NCBI GenBank assembly: GCA_036266155.1
Contig: DATANR010000145.1
Location: 1 to 51,988 of the forward strand
DNA: 51,988 bases
Origin: SIAJ01 sp036266155
Lineage (GTDB): Bacteria; Planctomycetota; Planctomycetia; Gemmatales; Gemmataceae
Direction of reading: 5' to 3'
Shown here in pieces: positions 44,033 to 51,790 of the stretch; the stretch's first letter is position 1; each line of letters starts with the position of its first letter. The position numbers and the translations under genes are program-made. Under the pieces are notes generated by a model. The model was not told where the DNA came from, searched no databases, and worked only from the letters and a program-made list of their open reading frames with translations.

Positions 44033-44072
44033 TACCCCAACCCCGGCCGCATCATCGTCTCCGGCTTCACCA
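44033..44072 (-). repeat. Displaced copy of the fumC 3' end (direct repeat 1)
   Basis: Forty nt nearly identical (two mismatches) to 44835-44874, the real end of fumC. On the minus strand it encodes VKPETMMRPGLG and then a stop codon, against VKPETMTRPGLG at the fumC end. The VapBC-like pair lies exactly between the two copies, and the sequence on the far side of each copy is unrelated. Confidence 0.85.
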
Positions 44073-44085
44073 TTCTCGCAAAAAA

Positions 44086-44535
44086 TCACACTGTTGCGGG
44101 ATCAACCACCACAACACCCGGTCCGTAGCCGGCCATGCGAGCAAAATGTGCGACGTTGAATGTCAACAAGTGCGTCATGGAATGGACATGGCATACGGCA
44201 ATAAGTCGAGCATTATGGACTTGCTTGCCGATAATTGCCAAGGCGCCGACCATCGCCTTCCAATTTGGATAAACATCCGGCGTGTCCGTGAGCAAAGGGA
44301 ATCTTGTTTCGAACGTCGCCGCATGCATTTCAGCGTCCGCGATCGACAAGCCGGCGCCATTCACCGACTTTGGCCGAGTAGCCACGTTTCGGAATTCGAT
44401 GAGGACTTGCGGGGTGATATGCAGAACCTCGCCGCGACGATGCAATTCCAATACGGATCGAGAGGCTACAGGAAACTGCACGTCTGCCGTGTTCGCCAGT
44501 CGCATCAGGATGCTTGTGGCGACAAGGAATGCCAT
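44086..44535 (-). CDS. VapC-like PIN-domain toxin with altered catalytic residues
   Basis: A 149-residue protein from ATG 44535, joined to the antitoxin gene by a TAATG overlap. The PIN fold of VapC ribonucleases is plain: LHITPQVLIEFRNVATRP near residue 45, LLTFNV near 125 and VVVVDPATV at the end. The acidic active site is altered. The start reads FLVATSILMR where the family has LxDTNxLLR, so the first Asp is Ala. KQVHNARL replaces VHDARL, so the third acid is Asn. FNVAHFARM has His where many members have Asp, though this may vary by subfamily. The Glu in LIEF is kept. Ribonuclease activity is doubtful. Confidence 0.8.
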   Translation of the reverse strand: MAFLVATSILMRLANTADVQFPVASRSVLELHRRGEVLHITPQVLIEFRNVATRPKSVNGAGLSIADAEMHAATFETRFPLLTDTPDVYPNWKAMVGALAIIGKQVHNARLIAVCHVHSMTHLLTFNVAHFARMAGYGPGVVVVDPATV

Positions 44536-44762
44536 TAGTCGTATAGCCCTTCGCTGCTCAAGTCGGCGTCGGAGAATGAGACACCCCAGTCGCGCGCTGA
44601 CTCGAGCAATCCGCGTTCCCACTCATCGCGTGGCTCGAGCCTGGCAGGAGGGAGTAATTTTTCCCGCAGAACAGAGAGCGCTAATTCGTCTGGGGCGACT
44701 CCCTGCTGTTTGGCGCGCAAATTGAGCGCGGCTTCCAGTTTGGCATCAAGCGTAACGACCAT
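44535..44762 (-). CDS. Antitoxin of the VapBC-like pair
   Basis: A 75-residue protein from ATG 44762 with GGGAGGG upstream. The start MVVTLDAKLEAALNLRAKQQG forms a strand and helices as in ribbon-helix-helix antitoxins, followed by VAPDELALSVLREKLLPP. An acidic C-terminal tail (ESARDWGVSFSDADLSSEGLYD) would bind the PIN domain. It overlaps the toxin gene by one base and is translated before it, as is usual for such pairs. The pair lies between the fumC stop and the displaced fumC end. Confidence 0.8.
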   Translation of the reverse strand: MVVTLDAKLEAALNLRAKQQGVAPDELALSVLREKLLPPARLEPRDEWERGLLESARDWGVSFSDADLSSEGLYD

Positions 44763-44833
44763 TGCTTTCCCTCCCAGCAAAATCCCTTCCAAATTCTATC
44801 GCGTTTACGCCGTCTCCTGCAATTGCATGTCTC

Positions 44834-46273
44834 TTACCCCAACCCCGGCCGCGTCATTGTCTCCGGCTTCACCAGCCGATCGAAGTCCTCGCCCGACAAG
44901 TAGCCGAGCGCAACGGCCGCTTCCTTCAGCGTGATGTTCTCCTTGATCGCCTTCTTGGCGACGCTGGCCGCCTTGTCGTATCCGATGTGCGGGTTCAGAG
45001 CGGTGACGAGCATTGGCGACGTGGAGACGTACTTTTCAATCTGTGCCTTGTTCGGCTTGATACCGGGTCGTTGCGGCTTGTCTTCGACGCAGTGCTCGCG
45101 GAACGATCGGCACGCGTCGGTGAGCAGGCGGACCGAGTGCAGCAGGTTGTGGATGATGACCGGCTTGAAGACGTTCAGCTCAAAGTTCCCTTGCGAGGCC
45201 CCAAACGTGACGGCCGTATCGTTGGCCATGACCTGGACGGCCACCATCGTCATTGCTTCCGATTGCGTCGGATTCACTTTGCCCGGCATGATCGACGAAC
45301 CCGGCTCGTTTTCCGGGATCGTGATCTCGGCGAGGCCGCACTTCGGGCCGGACGCCATCCAGCGAATGTCGTTGGCGACTTTCATCAGCGCGACCGCAAG
45401 CGTCTTGACAGCTCCGCTGGCGGCCACGAGCGGTTCATGAGCGGCCAGCGCCGCGAACTTGTTCGGGGCCGAGACGAACGGCAGCTCCGTGAACTCGGCG
45501 ATCTTCTTCGCTACGCGGACCGCGAACTCGGGGTGACTGTTGAGCCCCGTGCCGACGGCCGTGCCCCCGAGCGCGAGTTCGTAGACATCGGGCAAGCTCG
45601 CCTTGATGCGGTCGATCGCCTGGTCGATCTGCTCGACGTAGCCGGAGAATTGCTGGCCGAGCGTCAACGGCACGGCGTCCATCAAATGCGTGCGGCCGAT
45701 CTTCACGATCGACGCGAATTCATCCTGCTTGACTTTGAGTGCATCGCGCAGCGCGATCACGCTCGGAATGAGCTTGTGAATAATCTCCTCGGCCGCGGCG
45801 ATGTGCATCGCCGTCGGGAAGGTATCGTTCGACGACTGCGACATGTTGACGTCATCGTTCGGGTGTACCGGAGTCTTTGACCCGAGTTTGCCGCCATCCA
45901 TCTCGATGGCCCGGTTGGCGATCACCTCGTTGACGTTCATGTTCGTCTGCGTGCCGCTGCCGGTCTGCCAGATGCGCAGGGGAAAATGGTCTTCCAACTC
46001 GCCGGTGATGACCTCATTCGCCGCCTGAGTGATCAGGCTCACCTTCTTGGCCGGCTCGATGTCGGTGTCTTTCTTCTTCTTGAACAGGCCGAGATCGCTG
46101 TTCACCAGGGCGGCCGCCTTCTTGAGGATGCCGAACGCCCGCAACACCGAGCGCGGCATGCGGTCGTCGCCGATCGCGAAGTGGATGAGCGACCGGGCCG
46201 TCTGGGCCCCGTAATAGCGGTCGGCGGGCACGTCGATCTTGCCCATGCTGTCTTCTTCAACTCGAACGGACAT
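44834..46273 (-). CDS. fumC: Class II fumarate hydratase
   Basis: A 479-residue enzyme of the TCA cycle that hydrates fumarate to malate. The superfamily signature GSSIMPGKVNPTQSEAM near residue 320 holds the catalytic Ser loop. Other conserved parts are GSGTQTNMNVNEVIANRA, VHPNDDVNMSQSSNDTFPTA and GRTHLMDAVPLTLGQ, all in order and at family length. The last 13 residues are the part duplicated at 44033-44072. The TauE/SafE gene ends 14 bp upstream of its start, so both may share a transcript. Confidence 0.97.
   Translation of the reverse strand: MSVRVEEDSMGKIDVPADRYYGAQTARSLIHFAIGDDRMPRSVLRAFGILKKAAALVNSDLGLFKKKKDTDIEPAKKVSLITQAANEVITGELEDHFPLRIWQTGSGTQTNMNVNEVIANRAIEMDGGKLGSKTPVHPNDDVNMSQSSNDTFPTAMHIAAAEEIIHKLIPSVIALRDALKVKQDEFASIVKIGRTHLMDAVPLTLGQQFSGYVEQIDQAIDRIKASLPDVYELALGGTAVGTGLNSHPEFAVRVAKKIAEFTELPFVSAPNKFAALAAHEPLVAASGAVKTLAVALMKVANDIRWMASGPKCGLAEITIPENEPGSSIMPGKVNPTQSEAMTMVAVQVMANDTAVTFGASQGNFELNVFKPVIIHNLLHSVRLLTDACRSFREHCVEDKPQRPGIKPNKAQIEKYVSTSPMLVTALNPHIGYDKAASVAKKAIKENITLKEAAVALGYLSGEDFDRLVKPETMTRPGLG
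44835..44874 (-). repeat. fumC 3' end (direct repeat 2)
   Basis: The in-place end of fumC, including two bases of its stop codon. It forms a 40-nt direct repeat with 44033-44072; the period from start to start is 802 bp. Confidence 0.85.
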
Positions 46274-46287
46274 GTGCGGCCTCGTTT

Positions 46288-47061
46288 CTACGATTCAAAA
46301 AACTGCTTCCAGAGATAGTATCCGCCGAGCGTGAAGCCGATGACGATCACAAGCACGCGAACGTAAATTGCCGGCAATTTGCGGGCAAACCGCGCTCCGA
46401 GATAGCCGCCCACGATCGCGGCGACCGCCATCGCCAGCGCGTATGGCCAAACGACGACGCCTTCCGCAACAAAGATGATGACGGTCACGCCGTTGATGAC
46501 GACGGCCAGCACCGTCTTGGCCGCGTTGGTTTCGTGAATGTTCTTGGTACCCATGAACGGCAGCACGCTGAGCATCAGGATGCCGATGCCGGCGCCGAAG
46601 TAACCGCCATAGACGGCGATCATGAACTGCCCGAGGACGACCGCGAGCGTGGTCAACGGCGACGGCGGCCCGTGTTCGCCCTTGGCGATGAGGCGTTTTA
46701 TCGGCCCCTGGATGAGAAAGAGGAACGCGGCCGTGATGATCAACCAGGGGACGAGCTTGGCGAACACGGTTGGCGGGAGGCGAGTGACCAGGAGCGAACC
46801 GACGGCGCCGCCGACAAAGCTCGGAATCAAGAGCAAGCGAATGAGCGGCCAGCAATCGCGGAGTTCGCTGCGATAACCGAGAGCGCCCGCGAGTGAACCC
46901 GGCATCAGGGCGACGGTGCTGGTGCCATTGGCATAGACCGCGTCCATGATCCGAAGCAGTGGCGGGAACGACAGCAGGGTGCCGCCGCCGGCGATGGAGT
47001 TCACCGCTCCCGCGGCCATGGCGGACAAGCCGAGCAAAATGTAGAAGAGGGGGTCTGTCAT
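46288..47061 (-). CDS. TauE/SafE-family membrane transporter
   Basis: A 257-residue protein with about eight spans. The first loop has the family motif GAVNSIAGGGTLLSFPPLL, and the mirrored second-half motif is YGGYFGAGIGILMLSVLPF near residue 145; the two mark the internal repeat of sulfite/taurine exporters. No substrate can be assigned. The gene lies between fumC and the dehydrogenase gene on the same strand and is separated from the latter by a perfect palindrome. Confidence 0.92.
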   Translation of the reverse strand: MTDPLFYILLGLSAMAAGAVNSIAGGGTLLSFPPLLRIMDAVYANGTSTVALMPGSLAGALGYRSELRDCWPLIRLLLIPSFVGGAVGSLLVTRLPPTVFAKLVPWLIITAAFLFLIQGPIKRLIAKGEHGPPSPLTTLAVVLGQFMIAVYGGYFGAGIGILMLSVLPFMGTKNIHETNAAKTVLAVVINGVTVIIFVAEGVVVWPYALAMAVAAIVGGYLGARFARKLPAIYVRVLVIVIGFTLGGYYLWKQFFES

Positions 47062-47077
47062 TGAGTCGGGGTTGGAA

Positions 47078-47107
47078 AAAGCCCACGGACGTACGTCCGT
47101 GGGCTTT
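47078..47107. terminator. Perfect 30-bp palindrome between minus-strand genes
   Basis: AAAGCCCACGGACGTACGTCCGTGGGCTTT style palindrome, given as arms AAAGCCCACGGAC GT (47078-47092) and its reverse complement (47093-47107). It lies 12 bp after the dehydrogenase stop. On the minus strand, AAA runs flank the stem, so it fits a terminator. Confidence 0.75.
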
Positions 47108-47119
47108 CGCCGGTGAGGC

Positions 47120-48148
47120 TCATTTCCACTTCACGATGACGCCCAGGTACTCATCCTTTTTCTTGAGGAGCCCCTCATAGGCATCGCCAATGCCTTCCGG
47201 CTTGATCGTGTGCGTCACGAGTTTCTCGGTGCTCAGCCGGCCGTTGGCGAACTCGCCGAGCAGCCACTTTTGGGCTTTGTTGATGTCCCAGCCGCCATTG
47301 AGGCGAATGTGCGATGGCTCGAAGAGCATGTTGCCATGCGCGCCGAGCACCTCGATGTACCGGCGATGCAAGTCGTCATAAAAGTTCACATCCTTGGCGA
47401 TGCCGCGCGGGCTGCCGACGACGACGACCTGCCCGGCATCGCACGTCAGCGACATGGCGACCGGCACGGCATCCGGCACGCCAGTCGCGTCGACAACCAT
47501 CTCGGCGCCGCGTGTTCCCAAGTAGGATTGAATCTGCGCCTTCGCGTCGCCGGCGGATGGATCGATGACGTGATCCGCGCCAGCCGCGAGAGATGCTTGC
47601 CGCCGCATTGGCACCGAATCGATCCCGATCACGGGATAACAGCCCGCCGCGAGAGCGCAACGCAGCGCGAATTGGCCGATGATCCCCTGGCCCAGCACCG
47701 CCACCGAGCGGCCAAGCGTAATGCCGGCCCGCAAGATGCCGCCAAGACCGTAGCGCGAAATGCACGCAAGCGCGGCCTTATCGAAGGACAGATTGTCGGG
47801 CATCTTCCAGAGCCGACCGCGTTCGTGGCCGATCGTGAGCAGTTCGTGCGTCGCATGGTTGCCGGGATAGCTGACGCGGTCGCCGGTCTTCCATCCCTCG
47901 ATCGCCGCGCCGACCGCGACCACGCGGCCCGCGGCGCTATAGCCCGGCCGGAAGGGGAATTTCCAGTCCGTCATCTTCGGGTCTTTGAGCCACTGGTGCG
48001 AGCCTGTGTAAACGGCCAGTTCGGTGCCAGCGCTGATGGCGCTGACTTCGCATTCGACCAGAATCTGGTTCGGCGCCGGGTCAGGCAAATTCGCGTCGCG
48101 GATTTCAACCTTGAACGGTTCAGCGATGACGCACTGACGAGCTTTCAT
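47120..48148 (-). CDS. Medium-chain dehydrogenase without catalytic zinc Cys
   Basis: A 342-residue protein of the zinc-containing alcohol dehydrogenase superfamily. The N-terminal GroES-like domain reads VECEVSAISAGTELAVYTG; the Cys that binds catalytic zinc in typical members is replaced (SAGTE instead of CGTD). PGYSAAGRVVAVG and GDRVSYPGNHATH follow. The nucleotide-binding domain has VAVLGQGIIGQFALRCALAAG near residue 150, then VIGIDSVPMRRQ. No structural-zinc Cys cluster is seen. The SAISAGTE form occurs in bacteriochlorophyllide- and sugar-dehydrogenase-like groups, so the substrate is left open. Confidence 0.88.
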   Translation of the reverse strand: MKARQCVIAEPFKVEIRDANLPDPAPNQILVECEVSAISAGTELAVYTGSHQWLKDPKMTDWKFPFRPGYSAAGRVVAVGAAIEGWKTGDRVSYPGNHATHELLTIGHERGRLWKMPDNLSFDKAALACISRYGLGGILRAGITLGRSVAVLGQGIIGQFALRCALAAGCYPVIGIDSVPMRRQASLAAGADHVIDPSAGDAKAQIQSYLGTRGAEMVVDATGVPDAVPVAMSLTCDAGQVVVVGSPRGIAKDVNFYDDLHRRYIEVLGAHGNMLFEPSHIRLNGGWDINKAQKWLLGEFANGRLSTEKLVTHTIKPEGIGDAYEGLLKKKDEYLGVIVKWK

Positions 48149-48475
48149 GGATTCGGGTCTACATCAAGAGGTTAAGGTTCGTCCGGTGATTGTAGGAATC
48201 CGACTTGAACCGAATTGGTTCCGAATTCGAATCATCTCGGTCCCATGCCCTTCCGTCCGTCCCATCCCAACTGCCCAGTCAATTCCCACTCCACCGAATC
48301 ACCCGTCCTGTGTGACTGACCCGCGCGACAGGCCGCCTCGCGGGACATACGAAGGCAAGGCAACTCGGGCAGGATGCAGGTTCAGCGGGGGCGGGGCCGA
48401 TGTTTGAGCCTGCGGAACCCGGTGGAACGGCGAAGGATCGTCGGCCCCGGACCGCTTCCCGGCTCAGGGGTCACC
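48149..48475. other. Divergent intergenic region
   Basis: About 330 bp between the dehydrogenase and the HtrA-like gene. A small hyphenated palindrome (GAACCGAATTGGTTC, about 48207-48221) is the only structure noted; it could be an operator but nothing ties it to a regulator. Confidence 0.4.
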
Positions 48476-49879
48476 ATGCCGTCACTGTCCCTCGCGCCCC
48501 GATTCGCTTCCGTGTGGGCTGCAGCTCCCCTCCTGGTAGCCGTCACTTTGCTGGCCCCGGCCGTCCGGGCCGAAGACTCGACAACGCGAAGCACGTCCAA
48601 TCCGCGGCGGTCGCCGGCCGTCGACGTGGTCGAGAAGGTCAAGGCGTCGGTCGTCAACATCCACAGCGAGCGCACCGTCGGCGATGCCCGCAACTTCGAC
48701 AAGAAGCTCGATGTGGCCCTGACGCAGCATCGCGTCAACGGCATGGGCACCGGCATCGTGATCGACCCTCGTGGCTACCTCGTCACCAATCACCACGTGG
48801 TTGATGATGTCTATTCTTTGCGGGTTCGCCTGCACGACGGGACGACGTTGCCGGCCAAGGTGGTTGCGCGCGATCCGGAACAAGACCTCGCGATCCTCAA
48901 GGTCGATCCGCCGAAGCCGTTGCCAGTGATCCCGCTGGGCACCTCGTCTGACCTCATGCTCGGAGAGCCGGTCATCGCGATTGGAAATGCATTCGGCTAT
49001 GAGCACACGGTGACCACGGGGATTGTGAGCGCTCTCAAGCGCGATGTGACGCTCAACAAGGAAGTCTCGTACAAGTCGCTGATCCAGACGAGCGCCGGCA
49101 TCAATCCGGGCAACTCCGGCGGCCCGTTGCTGAACGTCTACGGCGAGTTAATCGGCGTGAACGTCGCGATCCGGGCCGGGGCTCAGAACATCGCGTTCGC
49201 CTTGCCGATCGACAATGTGCTGAAGGTTGCCGCCGAGATGATGAGCACACGCAAGCGTTCCGGCACTAGTCACGGCCTCGTCATTCGCGATGCGGTCGAC
49301 ACGTCGAGCAATCCGGTCAAGCGCTGGGCGGAAATCGATCGTGTCGAAGGGGGAAGCGCTGCCGAGCAAGCCGGCTTCAAGGCGGGCGATGTGATCGATC
49401 GCCTCGGCGACGTGCCCGTTCGTTGTGCCCTTGATGTTGAACGCGGCTTCCTCGATCAGCCGGCCGGCGCGCGAATGGATGTCGTTGCCCATCGGAGCAA
49501 GGACGAATTCAAGTCGGCAATCGCGCTCAAGACAGCGACGCGCATCGTGCCTGGCATGGTCGTCTCGAACACCGGCGATGTCGTGTGGAAGCGCCTCGGC
49601 CTAAAAGTGGAACCGGTGGCGGCCGACATCGTGGTCCGCGTGAACAAGGACCTTCGCGGCGGCCTCGCGATTACCGAAGTGAATGCCGACAGCCCCGCGG
49701 CCCGTGCCGGCTTCCAGCGCGGCGACGTGCTCATCGGCCTGCACCAATGGGAGACGATCACGTCGGACAACATCACTTTCGTGCTCAACCATCCGGACCT
49801 GGGCAGTTTCTTCCCGCTCAAGTACTTCCTCATCCACAATGGCGAACTGAAACGCGGCTTCATTCCCGGCGTTGATTGA
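48476..49879 (+). CDS. HtrA/DegP-like periplasmic serine protease
   Basis: A 467-residue protein from ATG 48476 with AGGGG upstream; an in-frame start at 48374 lies before a normal signal peptide (APLLVAVTLLAPAVRA). The trypsin-like triad is complete: His in VTNHHVVDD, Asp in QDLAILKVD, and Ser in NPGNSGGPLLN. NIAFALPIDNV is the family's end of the protease domain. Two PDZ domains follow: GGSAAEQAGFKAGDVIDRLG near residue 290 and ADSPAARAGFQRGDVLIGL near 405. It serves protein quality control in the envelope. A palindrome follows the stop. Confidence 0.94.
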   Translation: MPSLSLAPRFASVWAAAPLLVAVTLLAPAVRAEDSTTRSTSNPRRSPAVDVVEKVKASVVNIHSERTVGDARNFDKKLDVALTQHRVNGMGTGIVIDPRGYLVTNHHVVDDVYSLRVRLHDGTTLPAKVVARDPEQDLAILKVDPPKPLPVIPLGTSSDLMLGEPVIAIGNAFGYEHTVTTGIVSALKRDVTLNKEVSYKSLIQTSAGINPGNSGGPLLNVYGELIGVNVAIRAGAQNIAFALPIDNVLKVAAEMMSTRKRSGTSHGLVIRDAVDTSSNPVKRWAEIDRVEGGSAAEQAGFKAGDVIDRLGDVPVRCALDVERGFLDQPAGARMDVVAHRSKDEFKSAIALKTATRIVPGMVVSNTGDVVWKRLGLKVEPVAADIVVRVNKDLRGGLAITEVNADSPAARAGFQRGDVLIGLHQWETITSDNITFVLNHPDLGSFFPLKYFLIHNGELKRGFIPGVD

Positions 49880-49882
49880 GCA

Positions 49883-49920
49883 GGCGAGCGGAGTCCCGGC
49901 GCGCCGGGGCTCTGCTCGCC
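49883..49920. terminator. Hairpin after the HtrA-like gene
   Basis: GGCGAGC and GCTCGCC outer arms with CCCGGCG/CGCCGGG inner arms. It begins 3 bp after the stop codon and probably ends transcription. Confidence 0.6.
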
Positions 49921-50028
49921 TTGGCCGGGAAAAAGAGAACCGACATTCTTGACAGCCGCCAAGCTGCAATGCTCAAATACAGAACGGAGACAGAGGGCGC
50001 AGCCGAATTATGGCGCGCACGGCCGGGA

Positions 50029-50050
50029 TAGAGCGCGCTCGTGCGCTCTA
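50029..50050. repeat. Short palindrome upstream of broken membrane gene
   Basis: TAGAGCGC (50029-50036) and GCGCTCTA (50043-50050) with loop GCTCGT. It is another of the window's intergenic hairpins. Confidence 0.5.
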
Positions 50051-50077
50051 CAAAAAAGTTCGGTGAAAGAGGGGCGC

Positions 50078-50635
50078 ATGGCGGATGTGGGCGTTCCTGA
50101 AGACACCAAGATCGCGGCTGATCTGATGAAGGCTGAGTACGTCCTTCTGCGCGATGTGATAACAAAGTCTATCGATAAACAGCATCAGATAATGCTCGGC
50201 GGGTACCTGTTGACGGCGACTATCTTAGGCTAAATCATCGCCGGTAAAGATCAGTCGCAACCGCAAACACCCCATCCGGGGCTTGCCGTCATCCCCTTCG
50301 CGTTTCTCGCCATGAGTGCTCGGTGGGTCGTCGAGGCAAATCGGATGGTGCGCGCCAGTTACTATTTGGGATACGTCCTTTGGCCTGCATTAGCCGAACG
50401 GATCTCCGCGCTGAAAACTTACAATCCATGGGATGTCTGGATCCGCGACCTGGAGAATTTCCCTACTGACACCCGACAGCGGCAACGACTATTCCAGGTC
50501 ATCGTAGCGGCAGTTATCCCGATCTTGGCAAGCGTCGGCTCGCTGTACGTAGCGATTTCTGTTGCGGTGGAGTTGGATTCGCAGAGATGCCGGAACTGGC
50601 AAACGCACCGCTGGGCTTGTCCATCCTTTATTTGA
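50078..50635 (+). pseudogene. Membrane protein gene interrupted by an in-frame stop
   Basis: A 186-codon frame from ATG 50078 with GGGGCGC upstream. Codon 52 is TAA (50231-50233), but the same frame continues open to 50635. The upstream part reads KSIDKQHQIMLGGYLLTATILG and the downstream part IIAGKDQSQ, so a Tyr codon (LGYIIAG) changed by one base explains the stop. The two segments each contain one or more hydrophobic spans (about 43-53 on, 70-85, and 140-160: VIPILASVGSLYVAIS). The C-terminus runs into the Rpn remnant. Either the gene is broken, or the ribosome restarts at ATG 50312 (frame identical). Confidence 0.7.
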
Positions 50636-50988
50636 TCCGCCGCGACGAGTCCGAGGCCCCAGCAGTTGCGCGCGAACTGGTGGCGCGCGTGTGCCGCAAA
50701 ACCGCCGATGCGGCCCTGCGTGATGATTTGATCGAATTGATCGAAGCAGTGATCGTCTACAAACTGGCTCACTTGGGTCGGGAGGAGATTCAGGCCATGT
50801 TGCAGGTAAAGGACATTCGCGAGACACGCGTTTATCGAGAAGCGATGGAGGAGGGCGAGCAAAAAGCGACGGCTCGACACATTGTCAACTTGGCGGCGAG
50901 GCACATGCCCGTCGAAGAAATTGCGTCCGCCCTCGAAGTCGAAATCGATTTTGTTCGTGAGGTTCTACGGAGCCGGGCCAACGGTTGA
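50587..50988 (+). pseudogene. C-terminal remnant of an Rpn-family (PD-(D/E)XK) nuclease gene
   Basis: A 133-residue frame that matches only the C-terminal half of Rpn/DUF2887-like recombination-promoting nucleases: NAPLGLSILYLIRRDESEAP, LIELIEAVIVYKLAHLGREE and the VYREAMEEGEQ tail, a form usual for that half. The N-terminal PD-(D/E)XK catalytic part is absent; upstream DNA belongs to the broken membrane gene, which overlaps by 49 bp. So a deletion has probably joined two genes. The remnant may still be translated, but it cannot cut DNA. Confidence 0.7.
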
Positions 50989-51142
50989 AGCTGAGCGGGG
51001 CCGCGTTCCGGATGGTTCGAGTTTCAGCGTCCTTGTAGGCGGCCCCAGCAGCTTTGCCAATCGTTCGCCCACGCGAGCGGATGCGGGTCCGCCGGCGGCC
51101 GGATACTCTATCCTGATACCCTCACCCCGGTCCAGGTGTTCC

Positions 51143-51790
51143 ATGTCCCGCTCCCTCGCGCTCATGGCCCTCGGCGTCCTGTCATTCGCCGTCCCGGTTT
51201 CGGCCCGCGCCCAGGAGCCGACGACGATCACCATCCCCGGCGTGGACCAGAAGATTTCCGCCGATGCCAAAGTGGTCAACCTGTTCGCTACGGAGGTGAC
51301 GGACGCCGGGCTCAAGAACCTCGCCGCCCTCAAGGGCCTCTCCGACCTCGAGCTGACCGACACGGCGGTAACGGACGCGGGGCTCAAGGACCTCGCCGCG
51401 CTCAAAACCCTCACCGCCCTCTACCTGTCGGGTACGAAGGTGACGGACACCGGGCTCAAGGACCTCGCCGCGCTCAAGGGCCTCACCACCCTCTACCTGG
51501 CCCGTACGAAGGTGACGGACGAGTGGCTCAAGGACCTCGCCGCGCTCAAGAGCCTCACCGACCTCGACCTGTCGGGTACGAAGGTGACGGATGCCGGGCT
51601 CAAGAGCCTCGCCCCACTCAAAAACCTCACCGCCCTCAACCTGGGCAAGACGGGGGTAACGGACGCCGGGCTCAAGGACCTCGCTGCGCTCAAGAGCCTC
51701 ACCGTCCTCCTCCTGGGCGGCGCGAAGGTGACGGACGCCGGGCGCAAGGAGCTCCGGGCCGCCTTGCCGAATTGCAGGATCAGCAAGTGA
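51143..51790 (+). CDS. Short secreted leucine-rich repeat protein
   Basis: A 215-residue protein from ATG 51143 with a signal peptide (MSRSLALMALGVLSFAVPVSARA). From residue 52 it is six near-identical 24-residue repeats plus a partial seventh; the consensus is VTDAGLKDLAALKxLTxLxLxGTK. DNA repeats of exactly 72 nt run from 51296 to 51727. Unlike the giant LRR protein, the repeats are very alike at DNA level, pointing to recent expansion. It ends RAALPNCRISK. It is probably a binding protein in the periplasm or on the surface; the ligand is unknown. Confidence 0.9.
   Translation: MSRSLALMALGVLSFAVPVSARAQEPTTITIPGVDQKISADAKVVNLFATEVTDAGLKNLAALKGLSDLELTDTAVTDAGLKDLAALKTLTALYLSGTKVTDTGLKDLAALKGLTTLYLARTKVTDEWLKDLAALKSLTDLDLSGTKVTDAGLKSLAPLKNLTALNLGKTGVTDAGLKDLAALKSLTVLLLGGAKVTDAGRKELRAALPNCRISK
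51296..51727 (+). repeat. Six tandem 72-nt coding repeats
   Basis: Each unit begins GTGACGGACGCCGGGCTCAA or a close form (with variants such as GAGTGG for GCCGGG in the fourth). The repeats code the LRR units of the host gene. Confidence 0.9.

Noticed and set aside
44033..44072. Second complete fumC gene
   Set aside because: Only the last 40 nt are copied; sequence beyond has no fumarase similarity.
47210..48175. Open frame of 321 codons on the plus strand opposite the dehydrogenase
   Set aside because: Arg/His-rich shadow of a GC-rich gene; the minus frame has intact GroES-like and Rossmann motifs.
48207..48221. Operator site in the divergent region before the HtrA-like gene
   Set aside because: A single 5-bp-arm palindrome is too weak to claim a regulator site without further copies.
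51296..51727. Possible CRISPR-like array because of regular repeats
   Set aside because: Repeats are contiguous 72-nt coding units without spacers and encode LRR motifs.
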